Shown one piece after another: positions 15,195 through 23,271 of a stretch of 23,402 bases of DNA. The translations under genes and the position numbers were made by a program. Below the pieces are notes generated by a model, which worked only from the letters and a program-made list of their open reading frames with translations, did not search any database and was not told the origin of the DNA. Origin of the DNA: JBEVNR01 sp040507985 (GTDB lineage Bacteria > Pseudomonadota > Alphaproteobacteria > Rickettsiales > UBA6187); NCBI GenBank assembly GCA_040507985.1, contig JBEVNR010000051.1, positions 1 through 23,402 of the forward strand. Reading direction: 5' to 3'. The first letter of the stretch is position 1. Each line of letters starts with the position of its first letter.

Positions 15195-15240
15195 AAAAAA
15201 GAGAAAAAGAAAAAAACATGATGAGGCCGGCCTTATCCGG
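15195..15240 (-). terminator. Rho-independent terminator of the carD-waaA operon
   Basis: On the minus strand the waaA stop codon overlaps GATAAGGCCGGCCTCATC, a 7-bp imperfect stem with CCGG loop. ATGTTTTTTTCTTTTTCTC follows. The long T-tract directly after a GC-rich stem is the textbook arrangement. The remainder of 14971-15194 shows no gene. Confidence 0.7.
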
Positions 15241-17191
15241 GAGCGCTTCCCTCAAAAATAACGGGCAGAATGTCGGCGCAATCTTCGACGTGCCGTTCGG
15301 CCTCTCCCTCTTGGGCGTTTGCGACGGCCAGGGCGCGGTTAGCCCTGCGTTCGGCACCTTCCGGATTGTTTAACGCGGCACGCAACGCCTCCGCCAAGGC
15401 GCGGGCGTCTTTTACCGCGATAACGGCGTCGGCGTCGCGGAGCGCCTCCACGGCGTCCGAAAAATTTTCCGTGTGCGGACCGACGATCACGCCGCAACCG
15501 AGCCTCGCCGCCTCCATGGGGTTTTGCCCCCCGTGGGGAATCAGCGATCCGCCGATAAAGGCCAACGAAACCGCGCGGTAAAAAATCCCCATTTCGCCTA
15601 TCGTATCGGCGACATATATCTCGCATTCTCCGTCAGGAAGCTCGCCGCAAGAGCGCAGTCGCGCCTTATAGGCGGAACATGCGTTTTCCGCCAGTTTTTT
15701 CCCGAAATCGGGATGGCGCGGCGCAATAACCGTTAAAAGGTCGGGAAACTCTTTTTTCAGCGCCTCGTGCGCGACCAGCACGGCCCCTTCCTCTCCGGGA
15801 TGAATACTTGCCGCCAGCCATGCGGTGCGGCCTTTCGTCGCCGAAACGACGCGTCGCAACTCTTCCGCGTCGCACGGCAACGGCGGAGCGGCGTGTTTTA
15901 AATTGCCGATATGCCGCACGTCGCGTGCGCCCAATTCCGCGAAACGGCCGGCGTAGCGTCGTTCTTGCACATAGACGCGCGTAAACCGCCCCGTCACCGA
16001 GCGCGCCGCAAAAGGAAAGCGCCGCCATTCGGCGTAAGACTTGTCAGACAATCTTCCGTTGAGCAAAATAACGGGGCAACGCCGCGAGGCCAGCCGCAGG
16101 GTCGTGGGCCATAACTCCGACTCCAGCACGAAAAGCGCATCGGGGCGCCAATGGCGTAAGAATCGCTCAATCCATGACGGCACGTCGGGCGGCATATATT
16201 GATGAAACGCATAATCCGGAAGGCGCGTTTTCAAGAGGTCGGCGGAACTGCGCGTCACGGTGGTGACGACGATCGACGCATGCGGACGGGCGCGCCTGAG
16301 CGCTTCAAGGAACGGCAGCGCCGAAATGGATTCCCCGACGCTCGCCGCGTGAATCCACACGACTTCCCCGGCCGGACGAGACAAGGTGGCGACGCCACGG
16401 CGTTCGCACAGCCGCGCGGGGTCCTCCTTCCCTCGCGCGACGCGTCGCCTCAAGACATCAAGAAGGAACGGACGCAACGCCTGGCCGGCAAGCGCATATG
16501 CGGCCTCCCATAACGCCGTCGGACGGACGTCGCATTCGGCTATCGTTTCTAGCCGCGTCATTTCTCGTTCTAATTGTTTCTTTAGCGAAGTAACGTCCTG
16601 CGCGGAAAATCGAGCGGGGTCGATCGGCCTGCCGCATCGAACGGAAAGCTTGGCGAAAGGGTACGGAAGGCAAAATTCGTCCCAACTGCCGGCATGAAAC
16701 GCGGGACGTGCGGCGCCCCCCATCGGCAATATCGTCGCTCCGGCCTTAAGCGCGACGTCGACGCTTTTTCCTTTCAGCGTTCGCGCCGGTCCGCGAGGGC
16801 CGTCTGGCGTAACGACGATAACGCCGCCGTTCGCCCATTTCTCGTACATGCCCCGCAATGCGACCGCGCCGCCGGAGGAGGACGAGCCGGCAATGGGATC
16901 GTACCCGAACCGCCGCATCACCTCCGCAACCAACGCGCCGTCGCCGTGTTTCGACGCCACCATGGAGATGCGCCCGCCTTCCGAAGCGAACCTAAGGGGC
17001 ATGACCATGCGTCCGTGCCATATTAACGCCAACGCGGGGCGATTGCCGCGAAGGACGGACGCAACGTCGGGCGGAAATGTGTTTTCTCCGCGAGCGATCG
17101 CGAAAACGATGCGTAGATAGGCGTAAATCGCATAGGCCGTAAAACGCCGAAAAAATGCGCCGCGCGACGCTTTTTTAAAAAAAGACGCCAT
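15233..17191 (-). CDS. waaA: Fusion: DUF374 lysophospholipid-acyltransferase-like domain + Kdo transferase WaaA
   Basis: The 652-residue product joins two domains. Residues ~15-220 form a DUF374 acyltransferase-like (LPLAT) domain, with ALIWHGRMVMPL around His59, KHGDGALVAEVMRRFG and TPDGPRGPARTLK (128-140). Residues ~227-645 are a complete GT30 Kdo transferase, which adds Kdo from CMP-Kdo to lipid IVA at the inner membrane. Its N-terminal hallmark RGKEDPARLCERRG is at 253-266, and the catalytic region HAASVGES at 281-288 contains Glu287. Further motifs are VLESELWP (355-362), ASIHPGEE, PRHPDF and FIGGSLIPHGGQNPMEAA. The start ATG at 17191 was chosen because the frame farther upstream overlaps carD and is low-quality. 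It follows a 52-residue membrane-protein gene by 7 bp. In most alphaproteobacteria these two domains are, to my knowledge, separate adjacent genes. Confidence 0.9.
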   Translation of the reverse strand: MASFFKKASRGAFFRRFTAYAIYAYLRIVFAIARGENTFPPDVASVLRGNRPALALIWHGRMVMPLRFASEGGRISMVASKHGDGALVAEVMRRFGYDPIAGSSSSGGAVALRGMYEKWANGGVIVVTPDGPRGPARTLKGKSVDVALKAGATILPMGGAARPAFHAGSWDEFCLPYPFAKLSVRCGRPIDPARFSAQDVTSLKKQLEREMTRLETIAECDVRPTALWEAAYALAGQALRPFLLDVLRRRVARGKEDPARLCERRGVATLSRPAGEVVWIHAASVGESISALPFLEALRRARPHASIVVTTVTRSSADLLKTRLPDYAFHQYMPPDVPSWIERFLRHWRPDALFVLESELWPTTLRLASRRCPVILLNGRLSDKSYAEWRRFPFAARSVTGRFTRVYVQERRYAGRFAELGARDVRHIGNLKHAAPPLPCDAEELRRVVSATKGRTAWLAASIHPGEEGAVLVAHEALKKEFPDLLTVIAPRHPDFGKKLAENACSAYKARLRSCGELPDGECEIYVADTIGEMGIFYRAVSLAFIGGSLIPHGGQNPMEAARLGCGVIVGPHTENFSDAVEALRDADAVIAVKDARALAEALRAALNNPEGAERRANRALAVANAQEGEAERHVEDCADILPVIFEGSAPG

Positions 17192-17198
17192 CCGCGTG

Positions 17199-17357
17199 TT
17201 ATTCGACGTCAGATGCGCGGGCGTTCGTCCCCTTACGCAACGTCTCGCCGGTGCGAATAAACCCCACCGTAAAAAACAACGCCATCGCCGCCAGCAAAAC
17301 AACCAGCAGCAAACGGTTTCCCGGAGCGCGGCGCCGAACGAACTCTGTAGCGTCCAT
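17199..17357 (-). CDS. Small single-pass membrane protein (52 residues)
   Basis: From the ATG at 17357 the frame encodes MDATEFVRRRAPGNR, then a hydrophobic helix (LLLVVLLAAMALFFTVGFI, residues 16-34) and a polar tail. AGGG lies 5 bases upstream of the ATG, a good ribosome binding site. It begins 7 bp after the carD stop and ends 7 bp before the waaA-fusion ATG, so it is almost certainly translated as part of this operon. The basic residues before the helix suggest the N-terminus is cytoplasmic. Family and function are unknown; an accessory role at the inner membrane in lipid A assembly is guesswork from position. Confidence 0.7.
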   Translation of the reverse strand: MDATEFVRRRAPGNRLLLVVLLAAMALFFTVGFIRTGETLRKGTNARASDVE

Positions 17358-17364
17358 GGTTGCC

Positions 17365-17976
17365 CTATGCGTTGTTGCGCTTGAAAATAACGTCGATGGC
17401 GTCGTCCAGATCTTCGTCGTCGTTCGCCGCCACCGGCTTGTCGAGGTCGCACTCGTCGCCGGAGACGTTCGCGGCAAGGGCGCGCTTGGTTTTTAAAATG
17501 GCTTCGATTTGTTTGGTGGCGACGTCCATTTCGATATTTTGAACGGCGGCAAATTCGCACGCGATGCGTTCAAGCGCGCTTTCGTAAATGACGCGCTCGC
17601 TATAGGAACGGTCGGGATCGTCCACGTTTTTATGCAGGTCGCGCACGACTTGCGCCGCCATCACCAAATCCCCGGAGTTAATTTTCGTCTGGTATTCCTG
17701 CGCGCGCCGGCTCCACATGCCACGCCCGGGCTTCGGACGTCCTTTAATGGTTTTCATTGCGCGTTCGACCATCTCCTCGTCTCCGATGGCGCGCAAGCCC
17801 GCTTTTTCCGATCGGTTAACGGGTATTTTTAGCGTCATGTTGTCTTTCGTGAATCGAATGTCATAAAATTTTGACTTCGATCCGGCGATTTCGGCGTGTT
17901 TCACGCCCATGATCCTGCCTACGCCGTGGAACGGGTAGACGACCAAATCGCCTGCTTTAAATTCTATAACGGACAT
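17365..17976 (-). CDS. carD: CarD/CdnL-family RNA polymerase-binding transcription regulator
   Basis: CarD/CdnL proteins bind the RNA polymerase beta subunit with an N-terminal Tudor-like domain and stabilise the open complex, chiefly at rRNA and growth genes. The 203-residue product has the RNAP-interaction domain at ~5-65 (FKAGDLVVYPFHGVGRIMG, FYDIRF, MTLKIPVNR). A helical C-terminal domain has GRGMWSRRAQEY at 84-95, with the conserved Trp88 that contacts the -10 edge. The tail is acidic (NDDEDLDDAIDV). The ATG at 17976 has AAGG 8 bases upstream. It is the first gene of a three-gene unit with the small membrane protein and the waaA fusion. Confidence 0.95.
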   Translation of the reverse strand: MSVIEFKAGDLVVYPFHGVGRIMGVKHAEIAGSKSKFYDIRFTKDNMTLKIPVNRSEKAGLRAIGDEEMVERAMKTIKGRPKPGRGMWSRRAQEYQTKINSGDLVMAAQVVRDLHKNVDDPDRSYSERVIYESALERIACEFAAVQNIEMDVATKQIEAILKTKRALAANVSGDECDLDKPVAANDDEDLDDAIDVIFKRNNA

Positions 17977-18290
17977 GCTCGAACCTTCATGTATTGGGGA
18001 GGAATGCGCTCTTATAAGACGCTTTCTTTCATATTATTTAACAAGCGCGTGATTTTCCCTGATGCAGTGGGAAAAATTAACGTCCGGGAAATAAATATGT
18101 AAAGAATCTTATAACCATACCACAAAAACCGGGGCAAAGAAACGAGAATGTTTCTAGTTTACGGCTTATCTTAGGGTCACGTCATAACTTAACGATTTAA
18201 TAATTTGTGCTAAAATATCATAGGATTTACGCGAGACGTCGGAGCCGATGGGTTGCGCGAAATCAAGCGTGGATTATGCGTTGAGACGCG
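17977..18290. other. 314-bp intergenic region between the P450 gene and carD
   Basis: No gene was seen. It should hold the carD promoter on the minus strand, but no convincing -35/-10 pair was found. It contains TAGGATTTACGC at 18221-18232, identical to the right terminal repeat of the MITE at 14068-14079. No matching inverted end was found nearby, so it may be a decayed element. Confidence 0.5.
18221..18232. repeat. Solo MITE-type terminal repeat
   Basis: TAGGATTTACGC is an exact 12-bp match to the right end (reverse complement) of the MITE near the tRNA. No partner end was found, and the following bases diverge from that element. Confidence 0.35.
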
Positions 18291-19676
18291 TTATCTCGCC
18301 TTCCTCGACGTTTCTCCGGACCAGTGCACCCGGTAGCTTTCCGGGAACGGTCCATGTTTTACGCCGATTTCCTTATTTTCATAACTGATTTTTTCGTCGC
18401 TCCGTAAATCGTCGAGCATGACGACGTGTTTCACCATCTCCGGTATCATTTCCATGCCGACATATTTGCCGAGGCATTGGTGCGAACCGTAACCGAACAC
18501 GAAATTATGGTAGACGTTTCTGTCCGGATTAAATTCGTCGGGATTATCGTAGGCGTATGCGTCGAACATCGCCGATTGCGTGAGCAGGCGCACGATGGCG
18601 CCGGCCTGTATTTTCGTCTCGTGCGCCGTTCCCTTGGCGATTACGTAATCGCACGACGCCTGGCGAAATATGTCGACGCGAATCGGCACGAAGCGCAACG
18701 CCTCCCACACCATGGCGTCGAAGGCCTTGTCGTCGTTTTGATGGGCGAGGTCGCGCGCCTTTCTAAGCGTGGACGGATTGTCCAGAAAATATTGCACCAC
18801 TTGCGCCACGGCTTGCGAGGTGGTTTCGATCGCTCCGATGAGAAGCCCGCCGGCGTTGACCCCGACTCTCACCAAAGAGAAATCGACTTGATCGGGAAAT
18901 GTGCAGCGCAACATTCGCGTCACCATCGTGTCGCGCCGCGCCGGCGCTTTTTTTCCGAGCAGCATGTAAAGCAGCTTGCGAAGGGGATCGATAACCATGT
19001 AAAAAAGGTCCGCGATCTTCACACGAATAAGCTTGCGCGCCATCAGTACGGCGATATAAGCGGCCAGCTCTTTCGTGACCTCCGCGTGTTTGTTCACGAC
19101 GTCGGTATAGGTCGCGTCGGAGCGCATGTCGAAAGGCTGGTTGTTGAAGGCGTCGTATTGGTTCCAGTACGACCAGCGTATCAGATCCTTTTTGTCTATG
19201 CCGTCCAGGCCGAAATATTCCTGCACCAAGGCGACGGGAACCATACGGCAATATTCGTTCACCAACTCTATCGTGCCGTTCGCTTTTTTAAGAAGTTTTT
19301 TCGCCGTTTTCTCCACCGCCTTGCGCACGCGCGGCAAGTCGTCGCGATTGAGCAGCCCTTGCATGAGGGATTTTTCCCTGTAATGGAGGGCGTCGTCGTC
19401 GTGCGCCATCAAATAACCGGAATCCGGTCCCTCCACCCCCATTTTCGGCTTGTAGAGATCGACCGTAAATATTTTCGGCATCGCGAGCATGTCGCGAACG
19501 TCGACGAAATTGGCTACGAGGACGCATTCCGGAGTGCGCAACACGGGGCGCTCGGCGCGAAGCTGCGCAAAAAACGGCAGCGGCTCGGTACGCATCCACT
19601 CCTGCACGAGCGGATATTTCTTGCTCTCCGGCGCGGCGTCGTATTCTTTTAAATAATCTTTGGACATGGTCGGCAT
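18291..19676 (-). CDS. Cytochrome P450
   Basis: A soluble 461-residue haem-thiolate enzyme. The haem-binding loop FGYGSHQCLG is at 394-403, with Cys401 as axial ligand. The K-helix ExxR is EALR at 325-328. The segment FNPDR (382-386) stands in for the PERF motif. The I-helix AGGLLIGAIETT (275-286) has the acid-alcohol pair Glu284-Thr285/286 used in O2 activation, so monooxygenase chemistry is possible. No signal peptide or membrane anchor was seen, so it is cytoplasmic. The ATG at 19676 starts 19 bp after the stop of the di-haem cytochrome gene; GGAG lies 10 bases upstream, and the ATG at 19667 is an alternative. No ferredoxin or reductase gene is in the window. The substrate is unknown; coupling to the upstream oxygenase-like protein suggests a lipid or isoprenoid product. 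Confidence 0.95.
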   Translation of the reverse strand: MPTMSKDYLKEYDAAPESKKYPLVQEWMRTEPLPFFAQLRAERPVLRTPECVLVANFVDVRDMLAMPKIFTVDLYKPKMGVEGPDSGYLMAHDDDALHYREKSLMQGLLNRDDLPRVRKAVEKTAKKLLKKANGTIELVNEYCRMVPVALVQEYFGLDGIDKKDLIRWSYWNQYDAFNNQPFDMRSDATYTDVVNKHAEVTKELAAYIAVLMARKLIRVKIADLFYMVIDPLRKLLYMLLGKKAPARRDTMVTRMLRCTFPDQVDFSLVRVGVNAGGLLIGAIETTSQAVAQVVQYFLDNPSTLRKARDLAHQNDDKAFDAMVWEALRFVPIRVDIFRQASCDYVIAKGTAHETKIQAGAIVRLLTQSAMFDAYAYDNPDEFNPDRNVYHNFVFGYGSHQCLGKYVGMEMIPEMVKHVVMLDDLRSDEKISYENKEIGVKHGPFPESYRVHWSGETSRKAR

Positions 19677-19695
19677 TCCGTATTTTCTCCGTTTT

Positions 19696-21990
19696 TTATA
19701 GAGACTTTAAGTATTCGACGAGACTTTTACGCTCTTCGTTCGTCATTTTGCATGCGCCGTATTCGTGGCCCATATTGCCGTTTCCGCGTATGTCGGCGTT
19801 GAAGGTAAACCCGTCATATCCCTCGCTTTTGAATCCCACTTTTTCCGGATCGAACTCGCGCGAGCCGACCTTAAAGCGTTTTGGCCGGATTTCCCCTTGG
19901 TTGTTGCACCCTTCGACGTTCTTCTCCGGCAGCAATAAATCGTACAGCGTCGGAACCGATCCGTTATGCAGATAGGGAGCCGTCGCCCAAATGCCGTTTA
20001 AGGAACGCGCGCGGTAAGATTTCAGGCTGTCATACGGAGATATGGCCGTATCGAGGCTGTACTGTCCGGATTTGACGCTCATCTGAATGGCGTTGTCCGC
20101 AAGCGAGCCGACGAGCGCGTACACCCATTCGACCATGCGCCTAGGCCACCATTTGTCGGCGTCGGGTGTGGCGACCACGCCTTTGGTCACGGCCGTCAAG
20201 ATTTGCGCCACGGGAGCGTCTTCCCGCACGACGACCGTTCCGACGTCCGTTGCCTGATAGGTGTCCTTAAAATTGCCCGACTTGCCGGAGTATAAGACGC
20301 TGTTTTCGGCCATCGCCTTATCCGTCGCCTGCTTATGGTCTATGCCGACCAGCTTGCCGACGACCAGCCTGTCCCATGCGGTGCGGTCTATCACGTCGTG
20401 GCAACTTCGGCATTCCCTCTCATACACCAACTTGCCTTCCAACGCCTTTTCAGCGTCGATTTTCACGTCGTCGCCGTCGCATGGCCGCTCGTCGACGGGT
20501 TTATCCGACTCTCTTTCCGACAAGTAATATTCACCTGTCTCCTTGTTTCGGCAGAACGGCCATTTTGGTGAGGTAAGTCCGTTGAGGTGCCGCTCCAACC
20601 GCTGCAAGTTGAACAAATCAATCGAAGATTGAAAATCGATGTATTTTTTATGCTTGGTTTGGCCGCTGACGGTGGCGGCTAGGCTAAGCTTGCCTAATTT
20701 CGCCCATAAGCCGTTATCTTCGTGCCAGTCGAGAATGCCGAACACCCCGATCACCTCTCCCGTGTTGCGTCCCAACGCGCCAAGTTCGGCGTTGTTAGCC
20801 AAGGCATTCCACTGCACGTAGTCGGAATGGGTGATATCCCATAAAAACGGGTAGCTGACGGGCGCGTTCGGGCTGTTGAAAACGGCGTCGGAGACGTAGC
20901 TGAGTTCCTTAGCGGTAAGCCCCGGATACCCCGGCGCGGTAGATTGCAGGTTTTCGAGCGCCTGCCAGAAATCCTTGTCGAGGAAAATAACGCCGTCGCC
21001 CACGTTTTCGAGCGTTTTGTCTATTTCTTCCTTCGTCAATAAATCTTGTTTCTTACCGTTTTTCATGACGCGGATACTGCCGAGGCGCGTTTTTAACTGC
21101 TCGCGATTGATGGTGTGCTGCAACACGCGATTGTAAATGCGTCCGAAGGCGTCAAGGCGGGCGTATCCGTAGTCGACGGGAATTTTTTTGCCGTCGTCGT
21201 CTTTCCACACGCTATGATTTATATGGTTGTACAACCTTCTGACGTCGGTCCATTTTTCTAAATCTTTTTCGATTTCCGCCCTGTTTTTATAGTCGTTGTC
21301 TATGGTGAGGACGGTTTGCACGAAGCGTTCCAACTTCGGATTCGTTTTGCCGTTCGTCGGTTTTTCCTTCGTTTGCCGCATGGAGCGGGTAAGTTCCGTC
21401 AGGAAATTCGTCATGTCCGCCATCGCGGGACCGCCGTCGATGCGCAGCGCCTTACCCTTGAAGTTTATTTGGCCGGTATGGCAGGCGGCGCAGGTAAGGC
21501 CCACGTAATCTTTTCCCTGATAGGTTTCCTTCGTAAAGCCGACGGGCAGGGCGTCCGGGTTAAACAAGGTTTGTTTCTGCGGAAGATACCGAAAGCGGTC
21601 GACGTTATTGTCGCACAAAAACCACGGCGCCTTTTTAGCGTTGCGTTCGCATTCGACGTTTTTTTTGGGATTGCTTTGTTCCAGCGCCAAGAGGAAGTCG
21701 TAGGGCATCAAAGCCGAACCTTGCGTGGTGTTGTAAAACCACAAACTGTCCGCACTCTTCCACCCTTGGTTTAAATATTCCGGAGCGGCGTAATCTTCGC
21801 CGAACTCCCCGCCTTTGACGGCGACGGCGCCGCGAGCGGGATCGCGGTCAAGCCGCTGGAATATCTTAGCCCCGACAATGCCGACGAACGGCAAGAAAAA
21901 AGCGAGGAAAAGAAGGGAGTAGACGACGGCTTTCGGTCTTTTCGAGACGAATAAAACGATGCGATATAACAGCGTGTTTATGAAGTTCAT
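19696..21990 (-). CDS. RoxA-like di-haem c-type cytochrome (putative lipid/isoprenoid dioxygenase)
   Basis: About 764 residues from the ATG at 21990. This start precedes a membrane helix (VVYSLLFLAFFLPFVGIVGA), and a GTG at 22059 would add 23 less plausible residues. Two CXXCH sites bind covalent haem: CAACH (Cys167-His171) and CRSCH (Cys527-His531). Haem attachment of this type happens in the periplasm, so the protein is probably anchored in the inner membrane facing outward. GLTCAACHTGQ, the segment PFLWDITHSDYVQWNA (~381-396) and ATAPYLHNGSVPTLYDLLLP (~669-688) fit the RoxA/RoxB rubber-oxygenase branch of di-haem peroxidase relatives. That wider group includes the fatty-acid dioxygenases PA2077/PA2078 of Pseudomonas aeruginosa. 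The Trp in LWD may match RoxA Trp302. It could instead be a peroxidase. It is first in an operon with the P450. Confidence 0.85.
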   Translation of the reverse strand: MNFINTLLYRIVLFVSKRPKAVVYSLLFLAFFLPFVGIVGAKIFQRLDRDPARGAVAVKGGEFGEDYAAPEYLNQGWKSADSLWFYNTTQGSALMPYDFLLALEQSNPKKNVECERNAKKAPWFLCDNNVDRFRYLPQKQTLFNPDALPVGFTKETYQGKDYVGLTCAACHTGQINFKGKALRIDGGPAMADMTNFLTELTRSMRQTKEKPTNGKTNPKLERFVQTVLTIDNDYKNRAEIEKDLEKWTDVRRLYNHINHSVWKDDDGKKIPVDYGYARLDAFGRIYNRVLQHTINREQLKTRLGSIRVMKNGKKQDLLTKEEIDKTLENVGDGVIFLDKDFWQALENLQSTAPGYPGLTAKELSYVSDAVFNSPNAPVSYPFLWDITHSDYVQWNALANNAELGALGRNTGEVIGVFGILDWHEDNGLWAKLGKLSLAATVSGQTKHKKYIDFQSSIDLFNLQRLERHLNGLTSPKWPFCRNKETGEYYLSERESDKPVDERPCDGDDVKIDAEKALEGKLVYERECRSCHDVIDRTAWDRLVVGKLVGIDHKQATDKAMAENSVLYSGKSGNFKDTYQATDVGTVVVREDAPVAQILTAVTKGVVATPDADKWWPRRMVEWVYALVGSLADNAIQMSVKSGQYSLDTAISPYDSLKSYRARSLNGIWATAPYLHNGSVPTLYDLLLPEKNVEGCNNQGEIRPKRFKVGSREFDPEKVGFKSEGYDGFTFNADIRGNGNMGHEYGACKMTNEERKSLVEYLKSL

Positions 21991-22190
21991 CGTATTTTTC
22001 CAAGAAATAAATAACGTCAACGCTTTCGTCGGCAAAACCGCGTTAACCCAATCGGGCACATTCGCCTATTTACATACATAAACATTCGCACAAAATCAAC
22101 CTAAGATCACTCCGAACAATCTATATGGCAGGGCTTGCCGTCCATCATATGTAAAACGTAAAATAAACCATTGGTTGATTAACTTTTTAT

Positions 22191-22205
22191 TATACATATG
22201 GTATA
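22191..22205. promoter_or_regulatory. Palindrome between the di-haem cytochrome and chaperone genes
   Basis: TATACATATGGTATA has symmetric TATAC/GTATA arms. It lies in an AT-rich stretch 70 bp upstream of the chaperone start. It may be a regulator site or part of a promoter. The 284-bp intergenic region between the divergent starts holds no other clear feature. Confidence 0.3.
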
Positions 22206-22274
22206 TACTTCAACGCAGCGGGCAAGCAACGCTCCATGAGACTTTACGCGATAAAGGAGGCGGAAAACGACCGA

Positions 22275-23018
22275 ATGCATAAAACGATTTTTTTCCTCTC
22301 GGCATTGGCAACGCTATATGCCGGCGACGCCGACGCCTTCCGCTTCTCTCCCTTTCGCGCCTCCGTCGCGCCGACCGGACCGGAGGCCGCAAAGCTGTTT
22401 CGCGTCGAGAACAACGCCGACCGCATGTCCGCCGTGCAGGTGCGGGTACAAACGCGCAGCATAGACGAATACGGGCAGGAAAGGAACGACGACGCCGGCG
22501 GCGCTTTTTCCGTTTATCCCTCGCAATTCGTCATGCAGCCGAAAACCTCCCGCGCGGTGCGGGTGCAATGGAACGGCGGCGCGATCCCCAAAGAGCTCGC
22601 CTTTCGCGTGATTGCGGAGGAATTGCCGGTCGCGCTCGAAAAAAATCCCCCGGACGGCGGAAACGTGGCGTTTCTCGTCGCCTATCGCGGCGCCTTGTTC
22701 GTCACGCCGCGCGGCGCCGATTCTAAATTACAAGTGACGGACTTCTCCCTTGGTTCGCCCTCCGCCGGAGGCAAGCGCCTTCTTCGGCTGGAATTACGCA
22801 ACGACGGGTTGCGCCACGCCTTCTTCCGCGATCCGACGGTGACGGCATACGCCCGTTCGGGAACAAAAACGACGATAACCGACGCCGCCCTAATGGAAAA
22901 GCTGGAAGGCCAGACCGTTCCGGCCGGAGGAACGCGAAAATTTTTACTGCCATGGAGTCCTTCCCTTCCGCAAGACGTCGCGAAGATCGAAATAGGATAC
23001 GATAAAAACGCGTTTTAA
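22275..23018 (+). CDS. Periplasmic pilus chaperone (PapD/CsuC-like)
   Basis: PapD-type chaperones hold pilus subunits in the periplasm by donor-strand complementation and pass them to an outer-membrane usher. The product is ~247 residues from the ATG at 22275; an ATG at 22236 would add 13 residues before the signal peptide. A signal sequence (MHKTIFFLSALATLYAGDADA) is followed by the first immunoglobulin-like domain. It opens FSPFRASVAPTG, then FRVENNADRMSAVQVRVQTR, with the G1-type strand region FVMQPKTSRAVRVQW. The second domain has LRLELRNDGLRHAFF. AAGGAGG lies at 22254-22260, 14 bases from the chosen ATG, which is long. A partial usher-like gene starts 64 bp downstream, consistent with one operon. 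No subunit gene is in the window. Confidence 0.85.
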   Translation: MHKTIFFLSALATLYAGDADAFRFSPFRASVAPTGPEAAKLFRVENNADRMSAVQVRVQTRSIDEYGQERNDDAGGAFSVYPSQFVMQPKTSRAVRVQWNGGAIPKELAFRVIAEELPVALEKNPPDGGNVAFLVAYRGALFVTPRGADSKLQVTDFSLGSPSAGGKRLLRLELRNDGLRHAFFRDPTVTAYARSGTKTTITDAALMEKLEGQTVPAGGTRKFLLPWSPSLPQDVAKIEIGYDKNAF

Positions 23019-23082
23019 ACCGTAACCTTAGCGTAAGGATAATCGAGTATGCGAGCATTGCGACGTTTAAGGAGATGAAAAC

Positions 23083-23271
23083 ATGCGCGTCGGGGCGTCG
23101 CTGGCCATGGTTATCCTATGCGCGCCCTTCGTCGCCCGCGCCGACGCGACCATCGACCTCCCGGTCATCTACGACGATTCCATTATCGGGCAGACTCCGT
23201 TTAAACCCGGGGAAAACGGCCGGGAAGAGCGCATAGACGCAGTCACGCTTAGCGAATTGCTGAACAAATAT
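23083..23271 (+). pseudogene. Probable outer-membrane usher, cut after ~63 codons by IS insertion
   Basis: ATG at 23083 has a strong AAGGAGAT seven bases upstream. The frame gives a signal peptide (MRVGASLAMVILCAPFVARA) and then DATIDLPVIYDDSIIGQTPF. Further on, DAVTLSELLNKY leads into the IS terminal repeat at 23272. The open frame continues 21 bp into the IS and stops at a TGA. A short beta-rich start with 'vIYDDSIIGQTPF...v.lseLL' is compatible with the N-terminal domain of fimbrial ushers such as CsuD/TcfC, and position after the chaperone supports this. The remainder should lie beyond the IS copy. The identity is inferred mostly from context. Confidence 0.55.

Noticed and set aside
17192..17560. 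N-terminal extension of the waaA fusion by 123 codons in the same frame
   Set aside because: It overlaps carD and the small membrane-protein gene in another frame, is extremely Arg-rich and has no homology pattern. The ATG at 17191 fits the domain start.
18426..19652. Long plus-strand open frame (about 408 codons) opposite the P450
   Set aside because: It is antisense to a complete P450 with all motifs, is His/Arg/Val-rich as expected of a shadow frame, and has no recognisable domain.
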